The position numbers were made by a program, and so were the translations under genes. Under the pieces are notes generated by a model. That model saw nothing but the letters and a program-made list of their open reading frames with translations. It did no database searches and was not told the DNA's origin. A stretch of DNA of 64,000 nucleotides. Origin: Melampsora larici-populina 98AG31. Lineage: Eukaryota > Basidiomycota > Pucciniomycetes > Pucciniales > Melampsoraceae. Positions 12,089 through 24,389 of the stretch are shown here, in pieces (within the stretch, counting starts at the first letter, position 1; each line of letters opens with the position of its first letter). The stretch is taken from assembly GCF_000204055.1 (NCBI RefSeq), contig NW_006768810.1, positions 104,632 to 168,631 on the forward strand. Direction: 5' to 3'.

Positions 12089-13748
12089 TTAGCTTAACAA
12101 AGCCCTGTCTGCGCGGCCACGTCCGCGCGCCTTGCAGAGGGGCTTACGACTAATTGTTGCTTTTTGGCGTGAACACTCCAAGCATTAACACCGCGGGAAT
12201 CAATAGGTTCGAGACCCGATTGAAGAAAGTTGCGGTGACGGGGTTTGCAACTTTCTTCAATCACGGATCTTGTTCGCATTACGTTCACATTACGTTCACT
12301 AACCACCCTTGAGCAAAACCCCCAAAAAGAAATGCATCCTAAACTTGACTCACCTCACCTCACCACTTCATTTCCTCACTCACGCAACTCTCCTACACAC
12401 GACTTCAACTTCGACATCTCCAATACCTCAATTCCAGCATTGTGTTTTGTGTGGATCTCAATTAAACCTCAGTCACATCTTCAACTGAAATTGAACTCAC
12501 TCCACCCAGCCACCCAGCCACCTACCACTTTGAATTTCACCTTGATTTCACCTTGCTTAACTACTACATACTTTGCCCATCTACCACCACTTCTACAGCA
12601 TGTCTATCACTTTTTACCATTGCAGTCAATGGATGTTTTTTACAACATTCATTTCACACTTGTTTTCTTTTTTCATACATTTGACCTTATCATTGTTGAC
12701 TTTATCATAGTAGATTATAGCCATTGGATGAGCTGATGATAACAGGTTACAGGCAACAAAATCGATTTCCAAGCCTATGAAGATAGCACAATCATCTTGA
12801 ACTTGAGCAGATAAGTCATTCATTTACTTATGTGATGATTGCAGAAGTGGAAACAGATACAGATGTGAGATTCATTGATGGCAATACAAATTGTGCCTCA
12901 TGAAAGATAGCCTATCAAAATTTTTGCAAACAATCAAACATGCTTTAAAGACTACTTACAGATATGTCTCTTGGTTAGACTTGGAGTCAACAAAAGTTTC
13001 ATCAGCACAATGGGCTCCTTGATATTCAGTAGAAACATGAATACAGTGATCAGGATGGGGTGTTTCAAACAAAACGGGCTAAAACAGGCTAAAACTCAAA
13101 GAGGGCAAGGGAGGCTAGCAAACGTAATGTGAACGTAATGTGAACGAGATCCGTGATTGAAGAAAGTTGCAAACCCCGTCACTGCAACTTTCTTCAATCA
13201 GGTCTGGAACCTATTGATTCCCGCGGTGTAAGTGTTGTTATTTTGTTTTTTGCAATTTGACACTTCCTTCACCAACAAAAATTGCTTTACCCTGCAGGGA
13301 AAGTGGTTTATCAATGCTTTCTACATGTCCTGATGGCCTGACATCATGGATACTCTGAGTGATGCGGCCACAAAAGTGGTTTGAAGATTTGCACTAATCC
13401 CATCTGCAGTCTTTTGGGTTAATTTTTGACTTTCAGACATAAAGAATTGCTTGAAGACACTTAATGTTACTAGTGGGACATGTGGGCTTCAAAATTAAGC
13501 TCGAAAAAAGCATGATGAAGCAGGTTTTCCAGGATGGTGAATAGATTAACATATGTAAAAAAACATTGATGAACCACTTTCCCTGCTGAGTAAAGTGGTG
13601 TTTGTTTGTGAGGGAAGCGTTGAAATGCAAAAAACCACTTAACAACACTTAACGCTTGGAGTGTTCACGCCAAAAATCAACTATTATTTGTAAGCCCCTC
13701 TGTGAGGCGCACAGATGTGGCTGCGCAGAGAGGGCTTTGTTAAGCTAA
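12089..13748. mobile_element. Mutator-like (MULE) non-autonomous element with long TIRs
   Basis: Left arm 12089 to about 12312 is repeated inverted at the right end (about 13110-13230 continuing at 13650-13748). Termini are TTAGCTTAACAAAGCCCT and AGGGCTTTGTTAAGCTAA. Nine-bp flanks match at 8 of 9 positions (TCATGACAG at 12080-12088, TCATGAAAG at 13749-13757). TIRs of roughly 220 bp with a 9-bp duplication fit the Mutator superfamily. No transposase is recognisable inside; a 163-codon frame at 12245 starts in the arm and has a composition without family hallmarks. The right arm is interrupted by another element. Confidence 0.82.
13231..13649. mobile_element. Small TA-flanked inverted-repeat element nested in the MULE right arm
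   Basis: The left MULE arm is continuous where the right arm is split, which defines this insert. Its own ends are AGTGTTGTTA and TAACAACACT, flanked by TA on both sides (13229-13230, 13650-13651). About 95 bp at each end pair with each other. A TA duplication suggests a Tc1/mariner-type MITE. No coding frame. Confidence 0.75.
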
Positions 13749-13757
13749 TCATGAAAG

Positions 13758-14112
13758 TGTAAAAAATGTGGTATGTTGATCAAACTTTTCCTTTCAAAGC
13801 TTTTGAACGTTAATTTAAATCAAGGTCTTTTCCCCAGACATATATTTACTGGAGCACCTAAACTTCATTTTTTCTTCATTATTAGTAAAACATGGTACAA
13901 GTTGATAGTGAACTATGTGGACTATCTTTTTGATATATTTTGTCAATCTTATGCATACTTTTATATTTTTTTGATATTGGATATCAATATCATGACAAGA
14001 ATTTCAAAAGCTTAGCGTATGATTCTCATCGAAAGTTTTATTGCTCTAATCATCTTTCTCTTTTGAACATTACTTTGAAAATTTTAGATACAGTAAAAAA
14101 GGAATTGGTCTT
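13758..14112. other. intergenic, nothing recognised
   Basis: AT-rich spacer between the Mutator-like and hAT-like elements. No supported feature. Confidence 0.4.
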
Positions 14113-14120
14113 GGCACAGG

Positions 14121-14817
14121 TCACACTGGGGGCGCAGAAAAAAAACATGCCTAGGCGCAAGGCGCACCCCAAAAACTCAAAAAATCGGTGGGCACGCCCA
14201 AATTGGGTATGAGTATCCAAACCTAACAAACAAGGCAAGGGGGGCACTGTTAGGTTTGATTCTACCATCAGATATGCTCCCAGGTTTATTATCTGATCGA
14301 TCTAAAAGTCTCAACAAACAATCAAACAATGAGATTGATGTTGTTGAAGTATCACCAACGGAGAATACTCCACTGTTTTTGGGTCCAGATGAGCTTGATG
14401 AGTTTGAACAAGGTGTGAAGCGCTCACAAGAAGAGGACATGTTAGTCAACCCAGCCTTAGATATGGCTTTTGATGACGGGTTTAACAGCTCATTATTTGA
14501 TCTGACTTTCTTTCAACCACAAACTTTTGAGCAAGTCCAGTCTAATGGTCTCAGTGCACCTGTGATTGGTGCACTGTGAGCTTGGAACCCCAAAGATGTC
14601 AATTTTGACTAGTTGTATCTCTCCTGTCATCTTACTTTTTTGTCACCGGTGTTTTTTTGTTTATTACAGTATGTACTTTAAGCTACTTTTAAGATCTGAA
14701 TTTATCAAAAGACCAGTCTTTCTCAAGTTTGGCTCCACTGGCGCGCCAGGCGCGGTTTTAATCCAAGAGAAGGCACATAGGTGCACCTTCTACAAAAAGG
14801 CCGCGCCCCCAGTGTGA
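14121..14817. mobile_element. hAT-like non-autonomous element with 8-bp target duplication
   Basis: The ends are TCACACTGGGGGCGC and GCGCCCCCAGTGTGA, exact inverses over 15 bp. The flanks GGCACAGG at 14113-14120 and 14818-14825 are a perfect 8-bp direct repeat. An 8-bp duplication points to hAT, although the terminal bases are not a textbook hAT sequence. The 697-bp body holds one 107-codon acidic frame (14256-14579) that I do not recognise; it may be a remnant of a longer gene. Confidence 0.78.
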
Positions 14818-14825
14818 GGCACAGG

Positions 14826-17800
14826 TACAATGGCCAGGAGGGTTTACCCTTGATGTGGCCCTGTGGCATGTATTTCACAATAGTGCCCTAAATCAGGGAT
14901 TTTTTTAGGAAAAACAGTGGAGTATAGTGGGGTGTGTCAAGACTGTGGTGGTAATCATAAGTTTTGGCCCAAAATCTATGGCCGGCCACAAATCTAAATT
15001 TTTCAAGAAACTGAATACAAGTTCAAAATACTTCTTTACACTCCTATTCTGGAAAGGATTTCTCAGCCTGATCAAAGACAATTTTTTGATATCTTCACCA
15101 TAGAAATTTATATTTTTTGCTTGATTTTACAGACTCATGGGGTCAAAGTTGTGGAGCTACTTATTCAGAGTTCTCCACTGGAGTGCCTCCCTACCCTGTA
15201 CGGAGAGAAAGTGATAGTAGAAATTGATAACAGAAATGTAAACCACATAAAACTTGATTCTTTGTCTGACAATGGAGGTGGTCGGGAAAAAAAAGACAAA
15301 AATTCAAGATAACTGATTTGATAAGTGTGAACTAGATGAAAAAAGTGAAACTGTATTGATTTTATGAAACGGTATAAGTCACATTAAAAGAAATGGAAAC
15401 AATCAATATTTTTGTGTGTTTTCTGTTGAAGAATTTTTTGAATTGGGGGAAAGAAGGAGCTACAATGACTGGGAGTGAAGGAAAAAATCTGATAGAACAG
15501 GCATGAAAAAAGCTCATTGATGGAGCCTGTTGTGGTGCCTTTTTTTTGTTGCAGAGCTTCTTAAAGTAATGAACCATGCTTCCCTTTGCTTGAGTGTCCC
15601 TTGACCTTTCACAGATCCCACCAAGTTGATGCTTTGTACAAACTACAAGGAATAGACCCGGCTTGATCTTGCCTTCAGAAACTGGTCTGTTACAGGCTCA
15701 TTTTGTTTGGCAGCCAACCTGGCCTGCCCCAGCAAAAGAAAAATTCTGTGTGCCACAGCAACAACAAAATTGGCAATTGTCCTAGACTATATTTGCCATC
15801 AGGATTTTAAAACTCCTTTCCTTCAACATTTGGGTCCCTTTGCCACCTTTCTGTGCCTCTTTTATATTGCCACCAATCTCTCAAACCCCTTTGATTGGGC
15901 CAGTCTGGGTAGCCTGTAAGAACACCTCTCTGAGGCCCAAGAGCATATTTAGAGGGCCAGTTTAGCCAAAGCCCATACCTGGCCAGGCCCACTTGGGTGG
16001 TCCTGGGGCCAGGTCCAGGCCTTAAGTCAACTCAGGCACACTTCATCCAAAGTGTGCCAAAGAAACCGACTCTGAAAGAGACCAGAGAATTAGAAATTCT
16101 CAACAAGGATAATTTTTGGACCTTCAAAGGTGTTGATCATCTTAACCCAGGTGCCTTAAGCCACAGTTATCTATAGGTTGATACAGTCAGTTGTATTATT
16201 TAGTAATATTTGATGTTGCAAACTCATTGCTCACTTGACATTCAGGATAAGGAGTTTAACAAATTATTTCCCAAGGCCTAGTAGAGGGTGAATCAACCAT
16301 GATTTAATTTCTCTTCTTGGATCAAGAATAATTCAAGGCTGAAAGGTATAAGTTGATCTTCTCAAAGACCAATATGTATTTTAGAACATGTTTTTGATGT
16401 ATAATGTTCAATAGGCCATGCTTTTGGAAGCCATCTTTTATGCATCATATGTATGTATGTAGATGAGAATGTGAAAGTAGAAGATCTCAAAAGTTTATCA
16501 ATGAGGGGATCTTGCATTTTGAAGTTGACTCAGGGAAGTCAATTCTGGTCTCCAAGATGTGAATGGGCTCTAGATCTTAAGATTATCGGAATGGGTTTAT
16601 GTTACACAAGATTGGGAATCCAAAATCCAAAATCTGGGAGAAATAAATTGAGATGGGATTGTTAAAACTTACTAGTATCTTGGTATCCAAAATACCAAAT
16701 AGAACATGTGTTTGGTGCAAAGCCCAAGTCCTAAGCCAAGGGAATAATATTACTTGGATAAATGAACACACCCTACGGGGTGGCTAGCTGCCTAAATGAA
16801 ACCTAACCTTACATAGACAAAATAAACAAACACCACTAAAACTGAACAACACACTTAACAAGATATAAATGTACAACAAAGCCACCTTTACTATAACTAA
16901 GTTGAAAAGAAACAATAAACAAAAATAACTATGGCTGAAATAATGAAACAAACCATAGAAAAACTTAACAAAATAAATACCAAAATAAAACTCACTTGTT
17001 TTTTTTTAAAAAAACACTAAACTAATAACCACCAAAACACAACTAAACTTGATTTTAAATGTAACAATACTAGTTTCAACAAACTGGATAAGAACTTGGA
17101 TTCAAATAGAAGAACTTTGACAAAGGTGAACACAATGTGAAGTTGGTAAAGAAGGTGATCAACAGAGATGATGTCATATCTTTAGATTGAAAGATAAGAT
17201 TAGGGTAAACCCAACCCGTCAGTAAATGACCAACATGTAATATATTTTACCAACTATCCCATTCCACTAGGTTAATAACTAGTTACCAACAGCAAGTCTT
17301 TGAGGTGGAATTCATGGCTTATCAAATGCACTTGATCAAGACAGCAGGGAGACAAAATTTATGAGCAGCAAAGAGATGATAATTTAAATTATTTGGTCAA
17401 AGTGATCATTCCAAACTATTTGATTCCAAAGGTTTTGGTCACTCCATACCGGGCAAATGCTTTGTCTTGTTGAATGGCTGGAGATCACAACTAATTTCAT
17501 TTTTGGTCAAGATTCCTTCCAAGTGTTCTTTGACATATTACAATAAGAATGCAAAATTTCAACAAGTTTGCTTCCGCAAACAATTCAGTACCATTTCTCA
17601 TGTTGTGGGCTCCTTCACATTGTGCATATCAGGCTGTGTAATAATTCAAACAGTGCAATGGATGAGATTTTTCAGTGACTGTGCAGGACTTGATGGAGTG
17701 ATATGAAGTAAAAAGTGCCTATTAGGTCTAAATTCTGATAGGAAGCTGAAAATTATCTGTTTCATTGATGGATGTAATTGCTTCTTGAGCCAAGACTATA

Positions 17801-18833
17801 GTCTAGAGTCTACATACCACCCACTTTGGGAACCGTTGTGTGACGTGTGCGACCGACTGCGCACCACCAAAAAGTCGCACTGATTTTCGGTCGCATATGT
17901 GACCAAAAAACCCAATTCGGTAAACCAAAATGCGACGGAAGACGCACACGCATCTTTGCACATATGTGCAAAAATCGTGCGCATTCTTGAAAACGACTCA
18001 AAGCCGTATATTTTCAAATTGATGCAACTGCAACTTTCCATTGCTCTCTCTTTCAACCCATCACTCTCCCTCTTTTTCTTACTTCACCAAATTTCATCCT
18101 TCATTACCACCAAAAAAATCAACTTCATAATCCCTGAACTCCATTCACTTCAAATAATGGATCCTCTAAACAAGCTCGATCTTGACATCACCTTTTCAAT
18201 CTTGATATGGCCATTATTTTGTCTATCGGAACAATCAATATTCTCATTCAAACTTACCATCAACCTTCTTTTATTGATCCCAAGTTCCTTCTTTTCCTTC
18301 AAATCACAAATCATTTCTTTTATCTCAACTCCTCGAGTGGTATCCAATCATTTGAGTGTTGGATTGTATTTGTCTCTCGCTTATTACATATTATCGATCT
18401 GATTTGAAATGGTCACTTTTAAAGATGTTTTGTTTCTGATGCAATAGATGATAAATGATACAAAAAAGCTTTAAATTTCCTGGAAAATGAATCAAATTGA
18501 AAAATCGCATGAGTCTCTTGGGTTTGAATGATTCAAGTCAAAAAGCAATGATGTTGTGGCGTTGAAGGGCGAGAAATAGGGTGATGTCAAGACCATTCGA
18601 CTGCTTTGGCCATCATCAAAGTCGATGACCTCGTTTACCAGTCAGTGAAAGGCGTTATTGATCTCAATAATGCTGAATTCTGATCACATATCACGTTGTA
18701 TCTGTTTACCGAACGTTTCCGAAAAGTGGAGTGTTGTGTGTTTTTATACATACACACACGATGAGAAAATTTCTCACCGTGATGCAAAAGTCGCATTAAA
18801 TTATTAATGCGACTTTTTTTGCTGAAGTGGGTG
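14826..18833. other. 4 kb without a recognisable gene
   Basis: Only short frames of poor composition are present. Around 16790-17080 the sequence is very A-rich. Around 17820-17960 it becomes locally richer in CG-containing words (GTCGCA, GCGAC). A GTCGCATTAA / TTAATGCGAC hairpin lies near 18787-18819. I see no coding gene that I can support. Confidence 0.4.
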
Positions 18834-18835
18834 TA

Positions 18836-19195
18836 CAGTCAATTCCGAGAAGCTTGTCACAAGTTTCTCCCCAATTTGCTTGAGTTTTGCAGGCAAAATT
18901 GATCACGCTTTTGTACAGCCGTTTTCAAGATCGTTGATTTTTTCCTGGATATTTCAGTTGTTCAAGTTTTGTCCAAAACTCGAACAAAACCCTTTTGGAA
19001 ATTCGGGCTTTGACATCTCAGGTGGGGATATTATGACATTTCAACTATTCTCCATTGCTTTCCGTACTATCGCATGCAAGAGGGTGCGAAATCAACATAT
19101 CTGAAAAGGGTTTTGGACACAGATTTGGACTTTTGCAAAGGATGATGAATGCTTGAAAAAAATCATCGATCTTGAAAACGGCTGTAAATTGACTG
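18836..19195. mobile_element. Tc1/mariner-type MITE (CAGTCAATT termini)
   Basis: Ends CAGTCAATT and AATTGACTG are flanked by TA (18834-18835, 19196-19197). An inner arm, ACAGCCGTTTTCAAGATCG, is repeated inverted near the right end. No coding frame. It lies just upstream of the SRP68 gene and may contribute to its promoter region. Confidence 0.65.
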
Positions 19196-19465
19196 TACTT
19201 ATCATTCATGTCGATGTCCAAAACAACAATCTTGAACATTAGAGTTTGAGCGGAGTTTTGGGTGAACAAACAAATTTTTGATGTCCCCGGTAGACGCAAT
19301 ACTCGGTACTTGTGACTCAGGGTCCGCAGTGATGAACCGTGGGATATCGAGATCCGGGCCTTTGAGAGACATACCCGATGAGGCCCGCAAATTTCACGCC
19401 CCAGGTCGATCGATGTGTTCATCCAACTTGCTGAGCTATTGACCGCAGGCAAGAAGATAGATCAA

Positions 19466-22048
19466 ATGGCCAAAAGTAAGATGAACGATAAGCAGCCTGT
19501 TGGTTCGGTCGAGTGTATGTTCTATTTACATTATCCTTTGAATTTTATCATCTATGCTGATGAAGTGGATGCTTTGTCTTAGTACTTCGCCTTGTCACAG
19601 AGGAACGCAAATCTTTCGGCGTAAAACAACTAGATTATCATAGATACCAGTGCGTACCTTTGATGGCCTTCGGGATTTATAAAGGGTCATAGAAATGAAG
19701 CTAACTTTTTTGATCCCTTTCCTCATCGACGGCTTTTCGCTTTGGCTTACTCTATGGAAATCACTTGGTCCTACCTCTGACGAAGTGCACATTGCGCTAA
19801 GAAACTTCATGCTATGAGACGAGCTGGGGGAATTCAACAAATTAATAAGAACAAGAAGTTTCTCAAGAAGACCCTCAAACCACCATTTATCTCGTCCCAA
19901 AATTTGAAACTACAGTACGTATCACTTTTGTTTCCTCACAGATATGCGGCGGGGGTGTACTTTATTGGGTGTTACGCTACAGGTGTCCTGTTCGCTTGGA
20001 TTGCTTGATTTTTATATGAATTATATGTTTTGCAGACATATACTCGTCGTTTTATTCGAAGCTGAAAGATGTTGGGCTGCCTCACGAGAGTTGAAACAGA
20101 CTGTTACCTCCCTACAAACCAAGCGTACGGTCACCGGTCTAGCCTCCGCATCCTCCAACACCCAAACTCGGAAAACAGGTCTCTCGAAGCTACGAAGTCA
20201 TGCGAGAACCCGTTTATCTCGAGCCGTCAAACACGCAAGCAGCTTACTCTCTTTCAACACCCTCGTTCCATTCGAAACGCATAGTCTAATTGAAGTTCAT
20301 GTCTACAACCTTCACCTCCAAGGTCTATTGGCTTTTGATCTCGGCAAATGGACCACCGGTCTCGATTGTCTTTCACTTGCAGTCACTCTTCTCAAAGCTC
20401 TTTCCAAGCATGCTCACGGTTCTCGACATAAAGACGTTGCTCTCTTTCAAGAGTGGTCGGATAACACCTTACCTCTCGTGCGGTACTGTGCTTACAAGCT
20501 GGAGATTTCAACTTTAACGGATATTGAAACTTTCAGTGAGGAGAGGACAGAGGGATGTGAACTCGGTCCTAAGCTGCTTGGGGAACATTGGGAAGTCATA
20601 AACATATTCATTGCGGATTCTCAAAAAACGGAAACAAGCGATTCCATCAGCCTCTCCTGGAGGGGTCAATCGATTCCATCCAGATCTCTTGATCTTGTAG
20701 AGATTGTCTTACAGGTCCAGGACGCCACCCAAAAGTTGAAGGAAGCGCTTTCTTCTCCTACCAAACCTTCAAAGATCTCTCATCCTAAGGACGTGAAAGT
20801 ATCCAAACCGTCGACGGGACCTGGTTGTGTGAAGTCTACTAAATCCGTTGGAAGTCGCTCTCGAGCTTTTGACGCCGCTTTGCTGGTTTACACAGATACT
20901 GAAGAATCTATCCAAACCCTCGTGAAAGCTTCTCAGCGCGCCTTGGAGTCGAACGAAAGTTTTCAGCATTCCAACGATCAACATATATCTCTGACCTTGA
21001 ACCATTCAGTAATTGCGTTCCGTTTGTTATCTACACGCTTTCAAAGAGATTTAGACCTTCTAGAAGGTCTCAAGACTAAATTGAAAAGGCGTGAATTGAA
21101 GGTTGAGCGTAGACTTTCAAGTAAATCAGGACATCAAACTTTTCAACTCATTGATGCTCTTGTTTCGAATGAAAAAAATCAAAAGCCCACCAACAAAAAA
21201 GAGATGCAAAATATCAGGAGAAAAATGATGAATCGACAACGAGCAAACATCTATCCGTCATTGTTGAAACTTTATGACAGTATACTTCTTGACCTTGAGA
21301 AGATGAGACAATTGACCATCATTGATGATGATGATAGCCTAGCCTCAATGGTCGACTGTAGACTTGCATTTTATCAAGCCCATCGGTAAGTAGGTTTTGT
21401 CTTTCTCAGAGAAGTTCACTATTGACATACGACTTTATGCCATAAAGTTGCTTAATTCAATCTAGATCATATCATTTAATCGAAAAATTCCCAGAAAGCT
21501 TTGCATTACACCAAAAATCGATATTGTATTTACGAGAATCTGAGCGCGCATTAAGGGAGGCTGATGTCGATGAAGATATTGAAGATCAAGAAGAAGAGTT
21601 AATCTCTCTGATTACAAATCCAGAAGATATTTCCGCCTTGACTCAAATTCAAGAAGAAACAAAACGAGAGATTCTCAGAGACTGGTACGAAGATTGTCAA
21701 TCCGATCATCATCCGATTCTCCACGAGTTAGAAGCTGAGATCAAGCTTGGCATGCTATCATTGAGCGGAGAGTCGCCTGATCTACAATTTACACAACCTA
21801 CACCTGGAAACAAACCGGACCAACCAGCGTTAGATGTGGCGTATAACTATGTCATTGATTTTCCACTCGACCAACTGGCCATCAAGGCTTCTCTAAAGCA
21901 GCCAGATCATTCAAACTCGCAACGGGCATTTATATCTGCAGCTGCAATTCCTAGTGATGCGATTCCAACTTCTCATGAAGAGGTCGTAGTACCAGCAGAA
22001 ACCAAAAAGAGCGGTGGTGGTTTATGGAGTTTTTTCACTGGCCGGTGA
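19466..22048 (+). CDS. SRP68: Signal recognition particle subunit SRP68
   Basis: SRP68 binds SRP RNA, pairs with SRP72, and belongs to the particle that targets ribosomes to the ER. Exons read: 19466-19475, 19583-19649, 19786-19914, 20036-21385, 21466-22048. Their sum is 2139 nt, an open 712-aa frame. The family's RNA-binding N-terminal signature is reassembled across exons 2-3 as LDYHRYHAHCAKKLHAMRR, followed by KKFLKKTLK. Exon 4 gives EAERCWAASRELKQ, RLSRAVKHASSL and PLVRYCAYKL, all typical of SRP68. The C-terminus ends in GGGLWSFFTGR, like the short SRP72-binding tail of other SRP68 proteins. The 10-nt first exon (ATG GCC AAA A) is chosen because it gives the right phase and a GTAAGA donor; a different first exon remains possible. 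Exons 2-5 are firm. Confidence 0.9.
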
Positions 22049-23702
22049 ATTTAAAGTCTTTTATACGCCATGCAAAGTGAAATTCAATTCAATAAAATTA
22101 TGTCAATGATTTTTCTTTTTTGATTTGTTCTGGCCCGTTGTTGGGCTTACAAGAGGATTGTACCACAACTTGACAGGTGCTGAGTGATTGATAAATCTGA
22201 AGTTGAAGGCAGGTCAATTGGTATACTTGTACTACCGCTCATCTTGTAGATGGAGATCGAGAATAATTGGAGACGTTCGAGAAATAACATTCACATGAGG
22301 TGATAATGATGACACTAAGGAGACTGTAGAAGGTAGTTGCCTAGAAGTTTTATGCGGACCATTGTTCTCTCTAGCGCAGTAATTCGGATCAATTTCCGTT
22401 ATATTGAACACATCAAGGATAACTCTAAATTTTGTGAAATTCCAATTGATCACAATCGAGATACAAAGCCTCGGTGGAAAATTTGAGCTTGACAATAAAT
22501 CTTAAGGCTTCCACAACAAACAGTGCCCAATGCCATATTGATGACACTTGTGTTTGAATCAAAAAATTGTGCCCATCTGTTAAGCTGATCAGATAAAGAA
22601 CTTGCGCACATAAATGAAGGATATCCTAAATAAATTGCGGAAAACAAATGAAAAAGATCGCGTGAAAGAGGGAGAAGTTAAATTTGAACCATTCGCAGGA
22701 TATGAATTGTTCGCTTTTTTAGCTGGTGCTCCCCTACTCCAAGAGGATCAGTAAAGATATCGGTCAGTCGGTGATATGCTGCACTTCCACACTCTCTTCT
22801 TTTGTGAAATCGGAGATTTGTGCAATAAGATCCACACTGGGAACGACGCGTCCGGTTTTCAAGGAGTAGTGAGTCGAGACATGTACACAAAGGCACGTTA
22901 TTGCACGAAATAAGAGGCATTTGAATGTACGGAAGAATGCGATTGTAGCTTAACGGGAAGAATATACGTAGGCAATGTGATCACACCGAGTCTCGAAATG
23001 CGGCCCCTATAGCCGCGGACTCAGGGGAGCCACACACGCTGGTTGACGTGCGACCCATGTGTCTAGAACGCCGTGAAGCAAGCCGTGTGGAAGACCTCGC
23101 GAAATTACCTCAGGGTTGAGAAGCTTTACCAGCGCCTCGCCCGAAGAAAGGAAAAAGAAATGAAGTCTCCCGGAAGCCTCACCGCCACGGGTGCTCGTCA
23201 GGTCGGGTGCTTCAACTTGAGGAGATTTTGCCGAACACCCATTGATTCAAAGGTGCTTTGCATTTTTGCATTTCTTTCCGAAGGAATGACAAACTCTCAG
23301 CACTCTTCCACCTCATTCTCGAATAGCCTGTTACCATTGACATGATGAGCAGATTTTGAAAATGCTGTTAAACTGTTCAAAGCAGCTAGCACGCGCAAAA
23401 CATGACATCCTGTTGATAGGAGAATTGCAAACCAAGAACTTTTTTGATGTCAACTTGCGATGGCTTGTGTGCAATCGCCAATCAATTCATGACCTTGATA
23501 AAAGACACGTTCTATAATTCAATCTGAATGGAAACGTAGACCTACCTAATTCAAACTCCAATTTCAACAACAACACTGCCCGAGCCTATACAAAGCATCT
23601 CTCACTTGGAGACTTTTTTCATCATCCAAGTTTGCTCTCATCAGATCTTTGGCTTCTTATTCACTTTAAACATCATATTTTGATATCATCAATTATCACA
23701 GC
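22049..23702. other. intergenic; possible small minus-strand gene not resolved
   Basis: Minus-strand frames at 22232-22920 include Cys-containing stretches, but I could not join them into a model with good splice signals. Near 22985-23240 the sequence is more GC-rich without a recognisable product. The last ~150 bp should hold the promoter of the BIM1-like gene at 23703. Confidence 0.4.
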
Positions 23703-24389
23703 ATGTTCTCTAAAGCTTTGACTTCAATTTTGATGGCCCTTTTTGCGGCTCATCTTATCTCTGCTCATTTCACTTTAGACTTTCCTGCTACAAGGGGGTT
23801 TGATGAAGATAAGGAGGCATCATTCTGTGGTGGCTTCAGCGTGTGAGCACTTTATCTCTCTGGATTTGTTCATCCTTCTCGATTTTAATTACTTTTTTGA
23901 TTTTCTCTCCACTTTAGTCCCACCAACTCATCCGGCCGAACCAAATTCCCTCTCTCAGGTCTAGCGCCGGTTCGCATCACATCACATCATCAAAAAGCTG
24001 AAGTGACTATTCTCCTCAGTGTAAAGCCTAACCCAACCAGTCTTTCTGACTTCAAGACCAAAGGCCAGTCGAACTGTTTAATGTCTTACAGTAAGTCGTA
24101 TTGAATCAATTTGCAGACTTGGAACGAAGTTTTGAGTGATATTTGAGTGATTTGATTGATTTCTGTTATTTGACCTTTCAAAGCCACCATCGTAGGGCAA
24201 GGAAAGTTTTGTTTTATGGTTGACGTTTCGAACCTGGCATCTAAAATCACACCCGCACCGGTAGAGGGATCCCTTGCTACCATACAAGTTCTTTTCAACG
24301 GTGGTGACGGCATTTTATATCAATGTACCGATGTAGTCTTGACACAAGCGGCGAAGATCCCTAAAAAGGAGCTTTGCTCGACCTTCTAG
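23703..24389 (+). CDS. BIM1/X325-like secreted copper protein, copy A
   Basis: Exons 23703-23842, 23918-24090 and 24184-24389 give 172 aa. The X325/BIM1 family is LPMO-like: the mature protein starts with His and binds copper through a histidine brace, and Cryptococcus Bim1 helps Ctr1 take up copper at the cell surface. A 21-residue signal peptide ends before His (SA|HFTLDFPATRGFDEDKEA), followed by FCGGF. Exon 2 supplies the second brace histidine in ITSHHQKAEV. Exon 3 carries GQGKFCFMVDV and FNGGDGILYQCTDVVL. The C-terminus is short, with no clear GPI-anchor signal. The start Met is set by the signal peptide and shared by the two paralogues. All copper-site hallmarks I can see are kept. Confidence 0.88.

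Noticed and set aside
12245..12736. 163-codon plus-strand frame inside the MULE
   Set aside because: It starts inside a terminal inverted repeat, is rich in Ser/Thr/Pro/His with no family motif, and has no splice or promoter context.
17899..18402. 167-codon plus-strand frame
   Set aside because: Hydrophobic and Leu/Ile/Ser-heavy from a T-rich stretch; no recognisable domain or conserved start.
17860..18820. Possible TIR element with AAAAAGTCGCA ends
   Set aside because: Only about 11 bp are shared between the two ends and no target duplication was found.
19045..19452. 135-codon minus-strand frame upstream of SRP68
   Set aside because: Overlaps the MITE at 18836-19195 and the SRP68 5' region; no family resemblance.
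20769..21005. Minus-strand frame within SRP68 exon 4
   Set aside because: Shadow of the SRP68 coding strand.
22232..22920. Series of minus-strand frames with several Cys
   Set aside because: Could be a small secreted-protein gene, but the only joining intron I found would be about 40 nt and out of phase.
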